A stretch of 64,000 bases of DNA from Yinghuangia soli (GCF_021502675.1 NZ_JAKFHA010000022.1:1-64000), one strand, 5' to 3'; counted from the stretch's first letter, positions 9,560 to 20,230 are shown. Made by a program: numbers and translations. Notes: generated by a model not told the origin, from the letters alone.

Positions 9560-10336
9560 TTACCTGATGGTCTTCTCGCCCACCAGGTGCAGCGTCGCGG
9601 CGATGCCGCGGTACGGGTCGGTACGCCCGGCTTCCTCCTCGACCGCGATGAGGTTCTGCCAGGTCTTGGTGCCGCGGCCGGGGGCCGGCTGCTCGCCGCG
9701 CAGCGAGCTGAAGACGCCCACGCCGTACCAGGACAGCACCGGCGCGCCGAGGTCGGCGAGCACCACCGACAGGCCCTCCGCGGACCCGGTGTCGGTGCCG
9801 TCCGCGCTGCCCACCGCACGGGCGCCGAGCGCCTTGCGGGTGGCGGACCACTCGCCTGCGGCGCCGGCGCGCATCGCGGCCGCGGCGCTGTTGGCCGCGG
9901 TGACCGAGAGCAGGCCGCCGGGATTGAGGATGCGGGCCAGCGCGGCCAGCATGCCGTCCGGCTCGGCCAGGTCGTCCAGCACGCCGTGGCACAGTGCCAG
10001 GTCGAAGCTGCCGGGCGGGAAGTGCCGGCCCGCCTCGCTGCCGTCGCCCTCGACCAGCCGCAGCCGGGCCCGGACGTCCTCGGGCTCGGCCGCCATCTCG
10101 TCGTGCAGCGCGGTCAGCTGCAGGGTGTCCGTGCTGACCGCGGTGACCAGGTGCCCGGCCCGGGCCAGCAGGAGCGACGGGGTGGCCGGGCCGCAGCCCA
10201 CGTCGAGCACCTTGAGCGGGCCGCGCGAGCGCAGCCGGACCAGGTGCTCGGCGAGCTGCCGCGAGGCGATCTCGCGGAGCACGCAGGTGTGCAGGTCCGT
10301 GGGCCAGGTGGTCGCCTCGTGCAGGGCGGTCGTCAT
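9560..10336 (-). CDS. class I SAM-dependent methyltransferase
   Basis: A 258-residue Rossmann-type methyltransferase. Motif I is VLDVGCGPATPS (about residues 43-54), the acidic loop after strand 2 is VSTDTLQL, and motif IV is FDLALCHGVLDDL. It resembles SmtA/CmoM-like enzymes, but the substrate is unknown. GGAG lies four bases before the ATG. It ends 21 bp upstream of the aldo/keto reductase start on the same strand, although the latter has its own likely promoter. Confidence 0.88.
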   Translation of the reverse strand: MTTALHEATTWPTDLHTCVLREIASRQLAEHLVRLRSRGPLKVLDVGCGPATPSLLLARAGHLVTAVSTDTLQLTALHDEMAAEPEDVRARLRLVEGDGSEAGRHFPPGSFDLALCHGVLDDLAEPDGMLAALARILNPGGLLSVTAANSAAAAMRAGAAGEWSATRKALGARAVGSADGTDTGSAEGLSVVLADLGAPVLSWYGVGVFSSLRGEQPAPGRGTKTWQNLIAVEEEAGRTDPYRGIAATLHLVGEKTIR

Positions 10337-10403
10337 GGTGCTCCGTCGTCGGTGACTTGGTGCGCGCAGAACGGTGGTGCAGAAGGGCCTGGGGCCGCTG
10401 CGC

Positions 10404-10994
10404 TCAGAACTTCTCGCCGCGCTTGACCTGCGGCTTCGGCAGGCGCAGGCGGCGCATCTGGAGCGAGCGCATCAGGGCGTACGGGGTGCAGCCCTTCAGG
10501 TTCGCGTCCGGGAAGCGCTCGCGCAGCCGCTTCTTGAGCGTGTAGTTGAGCCGGATCGAGTCCAGGACGATGAGCACGATGATCGCGGCCCACATCAGCA
10601 GCGACGCGTTCTTCAGGGCCGCGCTCGGCATGATGCTCATGATGAGGATGAGCACGGCCGAGGGCAGGAAGAACTCGGCGGCCGAGAAGCGCGCGTCCAC
10701 GAAGTCGCGGCAGTACCTGCGCACCGGGCCCTTGTCGCGCAGCGGCAGCGCGCGCTCTTCGCCGGTGAGCAGCGCATTGCGCTGCGCCTCGCGGTCCTCG
10801 CGGGCCCGCTGGCGCGCCACCCGGGCGGCCTCCTTGCGGTCCTTCGGCGGGGTCACGCGCGTCTTGCGATTGGCCTGGGCCTCGCTGCGCTTGGGCGTGG
10901 GGCGGCCCTTGGGCGCCTCGGGGTCGCGGACATCAGCCTCGACGGGGTCCGTCTCGGGGGCCGCGGTCTCTGCCTGGGAACGACGTCTGAACAC
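10404..10994 (-). CDS. DUF3043 family membrane protein
   Basis: A 196-residue protein of the actinobacterial DUF3043 family. The first 100 residues are highly charged and basic (KRSEAQANRKTRVTPPKDRK), followed by GPVRRYCRDFVDARFSAAEF and two membrane helices at about 108-124 and 130-147. The C-terminus (RLRERFPDANLKGCTPYALMRSLQ) is cytosolic. Function is unknown. The GTG start has TAGGCT six bases upstream, pointing to a leaderless transcript. It is divergent from pspA, suggesting an envelope context. Confidence 0.88.
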   Translation of the reverse strand: MFRRRSQAETAAPETDPVEADVRDPEAPKGRPTPKRSEAQANRKTRVTPPKDRKEAARVARQRAREDREAQRNALLTGEERALPLRDKGPVRRYCRDFVDARFSAAEFFLPSAVLILIMSIMPSAALKNASLLMWAAIIVLIVLDSIRLNYTLKKRLRERFPDANLKGCTPYALMRSLQMRRLRLPKPQVKRGEKF

Positions 10995-11000
10995 GCCACA

Positions 11001-11006
11001 AGCCTA
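11001..11006 (-). promoter_or_regulatory. -10 box of probable leaderless promoter (DUF3043 gene)
   Basis: TAGGCT on the minus strand, six bases before the GTG at 10994. This fits transcription starting at the initiation codon. No -35 consensus is visible. Confidence 0.5.
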
Positions 11007-11206
11007 CGTGTTCGAGCAAGCCCCCCGGACCGCCGGTCGGCCGGGCAGCTGATGGAGTGCCCTCCTGCCGGAAGGTCCATTCGCCATTTAGGCTGGTACA
11101 GCGCACAAGCTTGCCTACGAAGGGGGCGCGCGAGGCTCATGAGCAAGCGAATCGACCGGATGGACGCGCTTCGCGGATGCGGCGCCGAGCGCATCGAGGT
11201 GTCGGC

Positions 11207-12013
11207 ATGACCGGTGTCATGAAGCGGATGGCCATGATCTTCCGCGCAAAGACCAACAAAGCACTCGACAAGTACGAGGATCCGCGCGAAATGCTGGATT
11301 ACTCGTACCAGAAGCAGCTGGAACTGCTGCAAAAGGTGCGGCGCGGAGTGGCCGACGTCGCCACCTCCCGCAAGCGCCTGGAGCTCCAGCTGCGCCAGCT
11401 CGAGCAGCAGGCCGCCAAGCACGAGGACCAGGGCCGCAAGGCGCTGTCGCTGGGCCGCGAGGACCTTGCCCGTGAGGCGCTGACCCGGCGCAGCGGCATC
11501 ATGCAGCAGATCGCCGACCTGCAGCTCCAGTACCAGCAGCTGCAGTCCGAGGAAGAGAAGCTGACGCTCGCCTCGCAGCGCCTCCAGGCGCGCGTGGACG
11601 CCTTCCGGATCCGCAAGGAGACCATCAAGGCGACCTACACCGCGTCCGAGGCGCAGGCCAACATCGGCGGCGCGATCGCCGGCATCTCGGAGGAGATGGC
11701 GGACGTCGGCCTGGCGATGCAGCGGGCCGAGGACAAGACCGCGCAGATGCAGGCGCGGGCCGGGGCGATCGACGAGCTGCTGGCCTCCGGCGCGCTCGAC
11801 GACCCGACCGGGATGACCAAGGACGACATCACCGCGGAGCTGGAGCGCCTGTCCAGCGGCTCGGACGTCGAGCTGGAGCTCATGCGCATGAAGCAGGAGC
11901 TCGGCCAGGGCCCGGCCCCGCAGGCGCTCGGTCCCGGCCAGGCCGGGGGCCCCGGTGCCGCGCAGCAGGCCGATCCGCAGTACCAGCCCCGGTTCGAGAA
12001 GCAAGGGGAGTGA
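11207..12013 (+). CDS. pspA: PspA/IM30 (Vipp1-like) membrane-stress protein
   Basis: Peripheral inner-face membrane protein (268 aa) of the PspA/IM30 family, which polymerises on damaged membranes. The N-terminal MKRMAMIFRAKTNKALDKYE is the amphipathic helix that binds lipid; a long coiled coil rich in Gln/Glu/Arg follows (about residues 30-220), then a Gly/Pro/Gln-rich tail. The ATG at 11207 follows GAGG at a seven-base distance; a second ATG at 11219 is possible. TAGGCT at 11089-11094 may be the promoter -10. The stop is next to the PspAA gene start, so the two form an operon. Confidence 0.93.
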   Translation: MTGVMKRMAMIFRAKTNKALDKYEDPREMLDYSYQKQLELLQKVRRGVADVATSRKRLELQLRQLEQQAAKHEDQGRKALSLGREDLAREALTRRSGIMQQIADLQLQYQQLQSEEEKLTLASQRLQARVDAFRIRKETIKATYTASEAQANIGGAIAGISEEMADVGLAMQRAEDKTAQMQARAGAIDELLASGALDDPTGMTKDDITAELERLSSGSDVELELMRMKQELGQGPAPQALGPGQAGGPGAAQQADPQYQPRFEKQGE

Positions 12014-12015
12014 CC

Positions 12016-12294
12016 ATGATCGTCCGCATCATGGGGGAGGGGCAGCTGGAAGTCGCGGAGGCCCAGCTCGGCGCGCTCGACCTGCTGGACGACCGGATCG
12101 AGGCCGCGGTCGAGGCCGACGACGAGGCGGAGTTCCGCGCCGCGCTCGGCGCGCTGCTCGACAAGGTCCGCGAGGTCGGTACCCCCGTACCGGACGACGT
12201 GCTGGAACCGTCCGACCTGGTCCTGCCGGGTCCGGACGCCCATGTGGACGAGGTGCGCGAGCTGTTCCAGGAGGGCGGGCTGATCCCGGGCTGA
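12016..12294 (+). CDS. pspAA: PspA-associated protein PspAA
   Basis: A 92-residue acidic protein that begins IVRIMGEGQLEVAEAQL and matches the small PspAA partners found behind actinobacterial pspA. It probably helps PspA at the membrane. I place the start at ATG 12016 because AAGGGGAG precedes it at five bases; the GTG at 12010 would overlap the pspA stop and lie inside that ribosome site. No motif for catalysis is present. Confidence 0.85.
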   Translation: MIVRIMGEGQLEVAEAQLGALDLLDDRIEAAVEADDEAEFRAALGALLDKVREVGTPVPDDVLEPSDLVLPGPDAHVDEVRELFQEGGLIPG

Positions 12295-12440
12295 CCCGGG
12301 ACGGACCGCGGATGTCCGGGCGGGGCCCGCAAGGGCCCGGTGCGCGCGCCCGGACGGGGAGCACGCCGCGCCCCTTCCGCAAATCCCTTGACTCTGACAA
12401 GCTTCTCGGGTCGAGGCCGTCCGCGGAAGGGTCATGTGCT

Positions 12441-13466
12441 GTGAAGGTCTACACCGGCATGGACCCGCGCCTGCCGCTGCGCGAGGTCGCCGCCCACGCC
12501 CGCCGGGCGGAGGCGGCCGGCTACGACGGCCTGCAGGTCGCCGAGACGGTCCACGACGCCTTCGGGGTGGCGCTGCTGGCCCTGGAGCACACCGAGCGGA
12601 TCACCGTGCGCACGTCCGTCGCGCTGGCCTTCGTCCGGGCGCCGCTGCTCACCGCGTACGCGTCCTGGGACCTCGCCAAGTTCTCCGGCGGGCGCTTCCA
12701 ACTGGGCCTGGGCACCCAGATCCGGCAGAACATCGAGGACCGCTACGGCATGCCGTGGTCCGAACCGGCCGCCCGGATGCGCGAGTACGTCACCGCCGTG
12801 CGCACCGCGTTCGCGACCTTCCGCACCGGCGAGCGCCCCGCGTACGAGGGCGAGCACTACCGGATGACCCGCATGCAGCCGTACTTCAACCCGGGCCCCG
12901 ACGCGGAGACCCCCGAGCCCCGGATCTACCTCGGCGGCGTCAACCGGGCCATGTGCGCACTGGCCGGCGAGCTCGCCGACGGGTTCGTCACGCACCCCAC
13001 CAACTCGAACCCCCGCTACCTCGACGAGATCTGCCGCCCCGGCCTCACCGCCGGCGCCGACGCGGCCGGCCGCACCCTGGCGGACCTCGAACTCGTCGCC
13101 GGCACCCAGATCGTCGCGGGCGCCACCGCCGCCGAGGTCGCCGCCGAACGCGAGCGCCAGCGCCGCCTCTTCGCTTTCCTCTACTCCACCCCGGCCTACC
13201 GCCGCACTTTGGAGCTGTGCGGCATGGCCGGCCTCCAGGAGAAGCTCGCCGCCCTGATCCGCGCCGACGACTGGGCCGCACTCCCCGCCCTCGTCACCGA
13301 CGAAGTCCTCGACGCCCTCGTCCCGATCGGCACCTACGCCGAACTCCCGGACCTGATCCGCACTCGCTGGTCCACCAGAGCCGACGCCGTCACCGTCCCC
13401 CTCCCGGCCGACCCCGCCCACGACGCCCTGGTCGCCGAGGTCGTCGCCGCCCTGCAGACGCCCTGA
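12441..13466 (+). CDS. LLM-class F420-dependent oxidoreductase
   Basis: A 341-residue luciferase-like TIM-barrel oxidoreductase. The N-terminal KVYTGMDPRLPLREVAAHA followed by RRAEAAGYDGLQVAET, the FVRAPLLTAYASWDLA segment and FQLGLGTQIRQNIEDRYGMP match the actinobacterial F420 family related to methylene-tetrahydromethanopterin reductases; I recall the MSMEG_2256-type subgroup. The IYLGGVNRAMCALAGELADGF segment is the second conserved block. The cofactor F420 is inferred from family membership and the substrate is unknown. The GTG is ten bases after GAAGGG. It is alone, convergent with a membrane protein gene 22 bp away. Confidence 0.85.
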   Translation: MKVYTGMDPRLPLREVAAHARRAEAAGYDGLQVAETVHDAFGVALLALEHTERITVRTSVALAFVRAPLLTAYASWDLAKFSGGRFQLGLGTQIRQNIEDRYGMPWSEPAARMREYVTAVRTAFATFRTGERPAYEGEHYRMTRMQPYFNPGPDAETPEPRIYLGGVNRAMCALAGELADGFVTHPTNSNPRYLDEICRPGLTAGADAAGRTLADLELVAGTQIVAGATAAEVAAERERQRRLFAFLYSTPAYRRTLELCGMAGLQEKLAALIRADDWAALPALVTDEVLDALVPIGTYAELPDLIRTRWSTRADAVTVPLPADPAHDALVAEVVAALQTP

Positions 13467-13488
13467 CGCAGCCGGCCGCGGCGGAGGC

Positions 13489-13875
13489 TCAACTGACCGG
13501 GTGCGTATCCGCGATCCGGATCACGGTCACCCACACGGCCACCAGCCCGAGAATCCAGCCGAGCGGGGCCAGGTAGCGCACGAGCCGCTTGCGGGAGGCG
13601 ATCCCGAGGCCGCCCAGCGCACCCAGCACCGGACCGGACACCCAGGGGATCCACACCACCAGGCTCTGCCCGCGGGAAGTGCAGATCAGCGCTTCGTCCG
13701 CCGCCTCGCAGCCGGCGCTGTTGATCACCCCCAGCGGCGCAAACAGCATTGTCCCGAGCGTGGCCAGGACGAGTGCCAGCAGCACCGGGACGCGGATCCA
13801 GACGCGCCCCTTCGGCGATGCGGTGTCCCGCGACCAGCTCCAGCCGAACGGGTCGTGCTGCCTCTGCGTCGTCAT
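13489..13875 (-). CDS. small membrane protein, function unknown
   Basis: A 128-residue protein with three likely membrane helices (about 30-52, 70-90 and 101-119), separated by a loop with two cysteines (SAGCEAADEALICTS) that could form an extracytoplasmic disulfide. No family is recognised. No ribosome site or strong promoter was seen before the ATG. Confidence 0.7.
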   Translation of the reverse strand: MTTQRQHDPFGWSWSRDTASPKGRVWIRVPVLLALVLATLGTMLFAPLGVINSAGCEAADEALICTSRGQSLVVWIPWVSGPVLGALGGLGIASRKRLVRYLAPLGWILGLVAVWVTVIRIADTHPVS

Positions 13876-13965
13876 ACACCGACGATGGCGGATCCGAGCG
13901 GTCCCGGTTCAGTGTCGGGCTACTCGGATCCGCACCGCGCGGATACTCGGCCGGGCGGTCACCCG

Positions 13966-14547
13966 TCACTGCTCCGCAGCCGCCGGGCGGTGCCGGAGCA
14001 TGGTCACCGTGCCGTCGAAGGTGCGCGTCTCGACCAGGTCCAGCTTGTGGCGCAGGGCGGACTTCTCGAACACCGGGCGGCCGCCGCCCAGCAGGACCGG
14101 GTGCACGAAGATCCGGAACTCGTCGACCGCGCCGTGCTCGGTCAGGTACGACGCCAGCGAGGAGCCGCCGAACAGCACCAGGTCCTTGCCGGACGCCTTG
14201 ATCTCGGCGAGCTGCGCGACCACGTCGTCGTTGATCACGCGGGTGTTCCAGTCGGCCTTCTCCTTGGTGCGGGAGACGACGACCTTCTCCGCCGCCCGCC
14301 ACACCGGCGCGAACGCCAGGTCGTGCTCGTGGTCGGAGATCTCCTCGGCCTTGGGCCAGTACGACGCCATGAAGTCGTAGACCACCCGGCCGTACAGGAA
14401 GACCTTGTCGCCGCCGGTCAGTTCGTGCGAGTACGCGGAGAGCTCGGGGCCCATCGACGGCCAGTCGAACTCGCCGTTCGGGCCCTCGATGTAGCCGTCC
14501 AGCGACTGGTGCACGAAGTGGACGAGCTTGCCGGCGGTGTTGCCCAT
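13966..14547 (-). CDS. dihydrofolate reductase-like (RibD C-terminal domain) protein
   Basis: A 193-residue single-domain protein of the RibD-C/YyaP type. The HFVHQSLDGYIEGPNGEFDW start, the FLYGRVVYDFM motif and the DLVLFGGSSLASYLTEHG nucleotide-binding stretch are diagnostic, as is VHPVLLGGGRPVFE. NADPH-dependent reduction is probable but the substrate is unknown; it is not a canonical FolA. It is transcribed alone. Confidence 0.88.
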   Translation of the reverse strand: MGNTAGKLVHFVHQSLDGYIEGPNGEFDWPSMGPELSAYSHELTGGDKVFLYGRVVYDFMASYWPKAEEISDHEHDLAFAPVWRAAEKVVVSRTKEKADWNTRVINDDVVAQLAEIKASGKDLVLFGGSSLASYLTEHGAVDEFRIFVHPVLLGGGRPVFEKSALRHKLDLVETRTFDGTVTMLRHRPAAAEQ

Positions 14548-14680
14548 GATGATCAGCCTGCCTCGGTGTCGATCCCTGCGGCGCGCCGCTCCGGCGCGCT
14601 CTCACCGGATACGTCGGAGGCCTCCGGCGCTTCTCGACATCCCCGCGGACCTTCTTCGAAAGAATTTTTCGGCGGGGTCC

Positions 14681-15118
14681 TCAGGAGGCGGGCCCGATGA
14701 CGTCGTCGCCCGGTTCGGCGGCCGCCGCGCGGATGATCCAGTTCTGCAGCTCGCGGCGGTCCCGGCTGCCGTGCACGTGCGCGTACTGGGCGGGGGACAG
14801 GCTCAGTTCGCGCACCGTCATCATGGTGAGGAGCGCGTCGCGCATCCCGTACACGGCCCCGTCGATGAACAGCTCCTCGACGCCCGGCGCGGCCAGCTCC
14901 GGAACCCCGGCGGGCGCTTCGATGCGGACCACCTCCACCCGGACATTGGCGGTGTCGCCGATGTCGACGCCCGCCTCGCGCAGCAGCGTCCCGAGGAACT
15001 CGGGCTGCCGGACGCAGAGTTCGACTATCCCCTGACGCACCGCCTCGGCCTGCTCGTCGGTCCAGCCGCCGTCTTCGGCTTCGTCGTGGGGCTCAGGAAT
15101 GTCACCGGTCGATGTCAT
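14681..15118 (-). CDS. conserved hypothetical protein
   Basis: A 145-residue acidic soluble protein (starting MTSTGDIPEPHDE) that I do not recognise. It has a helix-rich middle (DEQAEAVRQGIVELCVRQ), a beta segment (VRVEVVRIEAPAGV) and a C-terminal helix (RRELQNWIIRAAAAEP). No catalytic motif is apparent. TAGTCT six bases before the ATG fits a leaderless message. An AT-rich imperfect hairpin at about 14641-14677 may end it. Confidence 0.7.
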   Translation of the reverse strand: MTSTGDIPEPHDEAEDGGWTDEQAEAVRQGIVELCVRQPEFLGTLLREAGVDIGDTANVRVEVVRIEAPAGVPELAAPGVEELFIDGAVYGMRDALLTMMTVRELSLSPAQYAHVHGSRDRRELQNWIIRAAAAEPGDDVIGPAS

Positions 15119-15124
15119 GGCGGC

Positions 15125-15130
15125 AGACTA
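15125..15130 (-). promoter_or_regulatory. -10 box of probable leaderless promoter (hypothetical gene)
   Basis: TAGTCT on the minus strand with six bases (GCCGCC) before ATG 15118, matching the TANNNT spacing of leaderless genes elsewhere in this window. Confidence 0.5.
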
Positions 15131-15280
15131 GCCGCGGGAACTCCGCTGTGCAGTCGAATGACTACACAACGTGCTCATCCGACAATGCTGAACACCGGCT
15201 GTCGGCAAAAGTACCTGCCGCCCGCGGGGGGAATGCGGGCGGCAGGAGTGGTGGGGCGGTGCAGTGGGGCCACAGCAGGG

Positions 15281-16465
15281 CTACGGCAGGGCCAGCATCT
15301 GGTCGAGGGCCTGCTTGGCGTACTTCTCGGTGTCGGCGTCGACCTGGATGCGGTTGACGACCTTGCCGTCCACCAGGGATTCCAGCGCCCACACGAGGTG
15401 CGGCAGGTCGATGCGGTTCATGGTCGAGCAGAAGCAGACGGTCTTGTCGAGGAAGACGACCTGCTTGTCCGGGTGCGCGGCGGCCAGGCGGCGGACCAGG
15501 TTGAGCTCGGTGCCGATGGCCCAGGCGCTGCCGGGCTCGGCGGCGTCGAGGGCCTTGATGATGTATTCGGTCGAGCCGACGTAGTCCGCGGCCGTGACGA
15601 CCTCGTGCTTGCACTCCGGGTGCACGAGGACGTTGACGCCGGGGATGCGGGCGCGGACGTCGTCCACCGAGTCGACGCTGAAGCGGCCGTGCACCGAGCA
15701 GTGGCCGCGCCACAGGATCATCTTCGCGGCGCGCAGCTGGTCGGCGGTGACGCCGCCGTTCGGCTTGTGCGGGTTGTAGACGACGCAGTCGTCGAGCGAG
15801 AAGCCCATCTCCAGGACCGCGGTGTTGCGGCCGAGGTGCTGGTCCGGCATGAACAGGACCTTCTCGCCCTGCTCGAAGGCCCACTCCAGGGCGCGCTTGG
15901 CGTTGGAGGAGGTGCAGATCGTGCCGTTGTGGCGGCCGGTGAAGGCCTTGATGTCGGCCGAGGAGTTCATGTACGAGACGGGGACCGTCACGTCGGCTAT
16001 GCCGGCGTCGGCCAGGACGTCCCAGCACTCCTCGACCTGGTCGTAGGTCGCCATGTCGGCCATCGAGCAGCCCGCCGCGAGGTCCGGCAGGATCACCTGC
16101 TGGGCGTCGTTGGTCAGGATGTCGGCGCTCTCCGCCATGAAGTGCACGCCGCAGAAGACGATGTACGGCGCGTCCGGGCGGGCCGCGGCCTCGCGGGCCA
16201 GCTTGAACGAGTCGCCCGTCACGTCGGCGAACTGGATGACCTCGTCGCGCTGGTAGTGGTGGCCCAGGATGAAGACCGAGTCGCCGAGCTTCTCCTTGGC
16301 GGCGCGGGCGCGCGCGACCAGCGTGGGGTCGGCCGGGTTCGGCAGGTCGCCGGGGCACTCGACGCCGCGCTCGCTGTACGGGTCGGCGCCGCGGCCCAGC
16401 ATGAGCAGGGCGAGCGGGGTCGCCTCGACGCCCGGGGGCAGGTCCAGATCGTTCGTGGCCGTCAC
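15281..16465 (-). CDS. nadA: quinolinate synthase
   Basis: A 4Fe-4S enzyme (394 aa) that condenses iminoaspartate with dihydroxyacetone phosphate in NAD synthesis. LGHHYQRDEVIQFADVTGDS, the VFCGVHFMAESADIL block and PDQHLGRNTA are family motifs. Cysteines in VFCGVHF, HPECKHE and CFCSTMNR (C-terminal) are positioned to bind the cluster. I choose GTG 16465 because AAGGA lies eight bases upstream; the in-frame ATG at 16474 sits right on that site. nadB and nadC are not beside it. It is divergent from erpA, whose product could supply the cluster. Confidence 0.95.
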   Translation of the reverse strand: MTATNDLDLPPGVEATPLALLMLGRGADPYSERGVECPGDLPNPADPTLVARARAAKEKLGDSVFILGHHYQRDEVIQFADVTGDSFKLAREAAARPDAPYIVFCGVHFMAESADILTNDAQQVILPDLAAGCSMADMATYDQVEECWDVLADAGIADVTVPVSYMNSSADIKAFTGRHNGTICTSSNAKRALEWAFEQGEKVLFMPDQHLGRNTAVLEMGFSLDDCVVYNPHKPNGGVTADQLRAAKMILWRGHCSVHGRFSVDSVDDVRARIPGVNVLVHPECKHEVVTAADYVGSTEYIIKALDAAEPGSAWAIGTELNLVRRLAAAHPDKQVVFLDKTVCFCSTMNRIDLPHLVWALESLVDGKVVNRIQVDADTEKYAKQALDQMLALP

Positions 16466-16499
16466 GTCGCACATCCTTTTCGTCTATCTGACACTATGT

Positions 16500-16505
16500 A
16501 TCTTA
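16500..16505 (-). promoter_or_regulatory. candidate -10 box of nadA
   Basis: TAAGAT on the minus strand within an unusually AT-rich stretch (about 16475-16510), 34 bases before the chosen start. No good -35 is seen. The stretch may also hold a repressor site, but no clear palindrome is present. Confidence 0.35.
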
Positions 16506-16694
16506 CCTTGATGTCGTCGGATTGACGAGAGCGGGGGGCGGCACGCGACGCGGGTCACAATGCCGGGGCCGTCCCGGCACGTGGCGCGGTATGCGACCAT
16601 GAACGGATCGGGCCTGGAATAGAAACCAGGGCACCGTTCGTTGCGGACGGTGATAGCCGTATCCAGCACCGAACCATCACGTGGGAGCATCCAG

Positions 16695-17045
16695 ATGACG
16701 GTCAAGGACGAGACCACGACCAGTGGCGTCATCCTCACCGATGAGGCCGCGGCCAAGGTCAAGGCCCTGCTCGAGCAGGAGGGGCGCGACGACCTCGCGC
16801 TGCGTGTCCAGGTGCAGCCGGGCGGCTGTTCCGGTATGCGTTACCAGCTCTACTTCGACGAGCGCTCGCTCGACGGCGACTCCGTGCAGGAGTTCGGCGG
16901 CGTCCGCGTCGTCACCGACCGCATGAGCGTCCCGTACCTCGGCGGCGCGACGATCGACTTCGTCGACACCATCGAGAAGCAGGGCTTCACGATCGACAAC
17001 CCGAACGCGGCCGGCTCTTGCGCGTGCGGCGACTCGTTCAGCTGA
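16695..17045 (+). CDS. erpA: iron-sulfur cluster insertion protein, A-type carrier
   Basis: A-type carrier (116 aa) that passes Fe-S clusters to apo-enzymes. Three conserved cysteines are present: PGGCSGMRY near residue 45 and GSCACGDSF at the C-terminus. Length fits ErpA/IscA/HesB. The ATG follows GGGAG at seven bases. It is divergent from nadA, a 4Fe-4S enzyme, and several Fe-S users (the Rieske protein in particular) are in the same window. Confidence 0.95.
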   Translation: MTVKDETTTSGVILTDEAAAKVKALLEQEGRDDLALRVQVQPGGCSGMRYQLYFDERSLDGDSVQEFGGVRVVTDRMSVPYLGGATIDFVDTIEKQGFTIDNPNAAGSCACGDSFS

Positions 17046-18650
<1,605 letters not shown>

Positions 18651-18681
18651 CGCCGGACCCGTTCGGGTGATCCTGCCGGGC

Positions 18682-18713
18682 GGGGCCGGGCCGCGTACGT
18701 GCGGACCGGCCCC
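18682..18713. terminator. bidirectional hairpin after adoK and csd-tusA
   Basis: GGGGCCGG and CCGGCCCC form the stem, with an inner CCGC/GCGG pair. It lies between two convergent stop codons. Confidence 0.75.
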
Positions 18714-18736
18714 GCTCTGCTGCGTCCGGACCGGGG

Positions 18737-20224
18737 TCAGGAGGTGCGGCGGACCAGGTAGGCGACCCCGCCCTCCGGGGACGGGCGTTCACCCGCGTAT
18801 GCGTGGCCGGTCATCTCGCACCAGGCCGGCACGTCGAGCCGGGCCGCCTCGTCGTCGGAGAGCACCGCGACCAGCGCGCCGGGCGGCACCTCTCCGATGT
18901 GCTTGGCGAGTTCGATCACCGGGATCGGGCAGCGGCGGCCCAGGGTGTCCAGGACGAGTGCGGGGGAGCCGGGTTCGCCGGAGCCCTGCTCGCCGGTGCC
19001 CGGCTCAGCGGATTCCGGCATGGGGGAGTCTGCGATGGCGGAGTCCGCGATGGCGGAGTCCGCCGCAGTGCCGGCCGCGGATGGCAGCACGCCGGGCGTC
19101 ACCCCGGTGACCGCCCGCAGGTCCGCCACGATCCCGGGCAGCACCGCGAGGAACCGGTCCACCTCCGCGGCCGGCGTCCCGTGCGGCAGCGACACCCGCA
19201 CGTTGCCCTGCGACAACACCCCCATCGCCGCCAGCACATGACTGGGCGTCAGGGTCGAGGACGTGCACGACGAGCCGGACGAGACCGCGAACCCGGCCCG
19301 GTCCAGCGCGGTCAGCAGCGCCTCGCCGTCCACGTACAGGCAGGAGAACGTCACCAGGTGGGGGAGGCGCGCGACCGGGTCGCCGACCACTTCGACGTCC
19401 GGCACGGTCTGCGGCACCCGGGTGCGGATCTTGTCGACCAGTCCGGCCAGCCTGCGGTTCTCGTCGTCGCCGCCGGTGGCCACCGCGCCGAGTGCGACCG
19501 CGGCCGCGACGATCGCGGGCACGTTGACGAAGCCCGGCACGCGGCGCGCCTCGCGTTCGTCGTAAGGCAGCGGCGAGGCATATCGTGTGCCCTTTTTCAC
19601 GACGAGGACCCCGACGCCCGCGGGACCGCCCCATTTATGTGCGCTGGCGGCGAGCACCGACCAGCCGTCCGGAACGGCGACACGCCCGACCGATTGTGCG
19701 GCGTCGACAATCAGCGGAATACCCCGGGCAGCACACAAATCGGCGGCTTCGGCGACCGGCTGAAGTGTGCCGACTTCGTGGTTCGCGCTCTGCAGCGCGA
19801 CTGCCGCGGTGTCGGCCCGTAGATCATTTTCCAGTGCCGCGAGGTCGACGCGCCCCGTACGGTCCACCACCGTCCGGGTGATTTCCCCGCCGCGCGCCTC
19901 GTGCTGCTCCGCGGCGTGCAGGACCGAGGAGTGTTCCACCGCGCTCACCACCGCATGCGCGCCGACCCGGCGCCGGCCGGCGAGCGTGCCGAGGAGCGCC
20001 AACTGGACTGCCTGGGTGCCCGATCCGGTGAACGCCACCTCGTCCGGGCGCGCGCCGAGCACCGTCGCGACCGTCTCACGTGCGGCATCGAGCAGCAGGC
20101 GGGCGCGGCGGCCGTCGTGGTACTGCCGGGCGGGATCCGCCCAGCCCTCCTCCAGCGCACTGAGGAACGCCGCCCGTGCGGCGGGGTGGAGGGGTTCCGC
20201 GGAGGCCGCGTCGAAGTACGCCAT
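18737..20224 (-). CDS. cysteine desulfurase fused to a TusA-type sulfur carrier
   Basis: Two-domain protein (495 aa). Residues 1-375 are a class V PLP cysteine desulfurase: PLP lysine K197 in SAHKWGG and catalytic Cys C320 in SSGSSCTSS. Residues about 423-495 are a TusA/SirA domain with the CPIP sulfur-accepting cysteine (C432). The two are joined by a Ser/Ala/Glu linker built on a short DNA repeat. Fusion suggests direct persulfide transfer from desulfurase to carrier, for tRNA thiolation or cofactors; the final acceptor is not shown. TACCGT six bases before ATG fits a leaderless transcript. Confidence 0.93.
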   Translation of the reverse strand: MAYFDAASAEPLHPAARAAFLSALEEGWADPARQYHDGRRARLLLDAARETVATVLGARPDEVAFTGSGTQAVQLALLGTLAGRRRVGAHAVVSAVEHSSVLHAAEQHEARGGEITRTVVDRTGRVDLAALENDLRADTAAVALQSANHEVGTLQPVAEAADLCAARGIPLIVDAAQSVGRVAVPDGWSVLAASAHKWGGPAGVGVLVVKKGTRYASPLPYDEREARRVPGFVNVPAIVAAAVALGAVATGGDDENRRLAGLVDKIRTRVPQTVPDVEVVGDPVARLPHLVTFSCLYVDGEALLTALDRAGFAVSSGSSCTSSTLTPSHVLAAMGVLSQGNVRVSLPHGTPAAEVDRFLAVLPGIVADLRAVTGVTPGVLPSAAGTAADSAIADSAIADSPMPESAEPGTGEQGSGEPGSPALVLDTLGRRCPIPVIELAKHIGEVPPGALVAVLSDDEAARLDVPAWCEMTGHAYAGERPSPEGGVAYLVRRTS

Positions 20225-20230
20225 AAGGGG

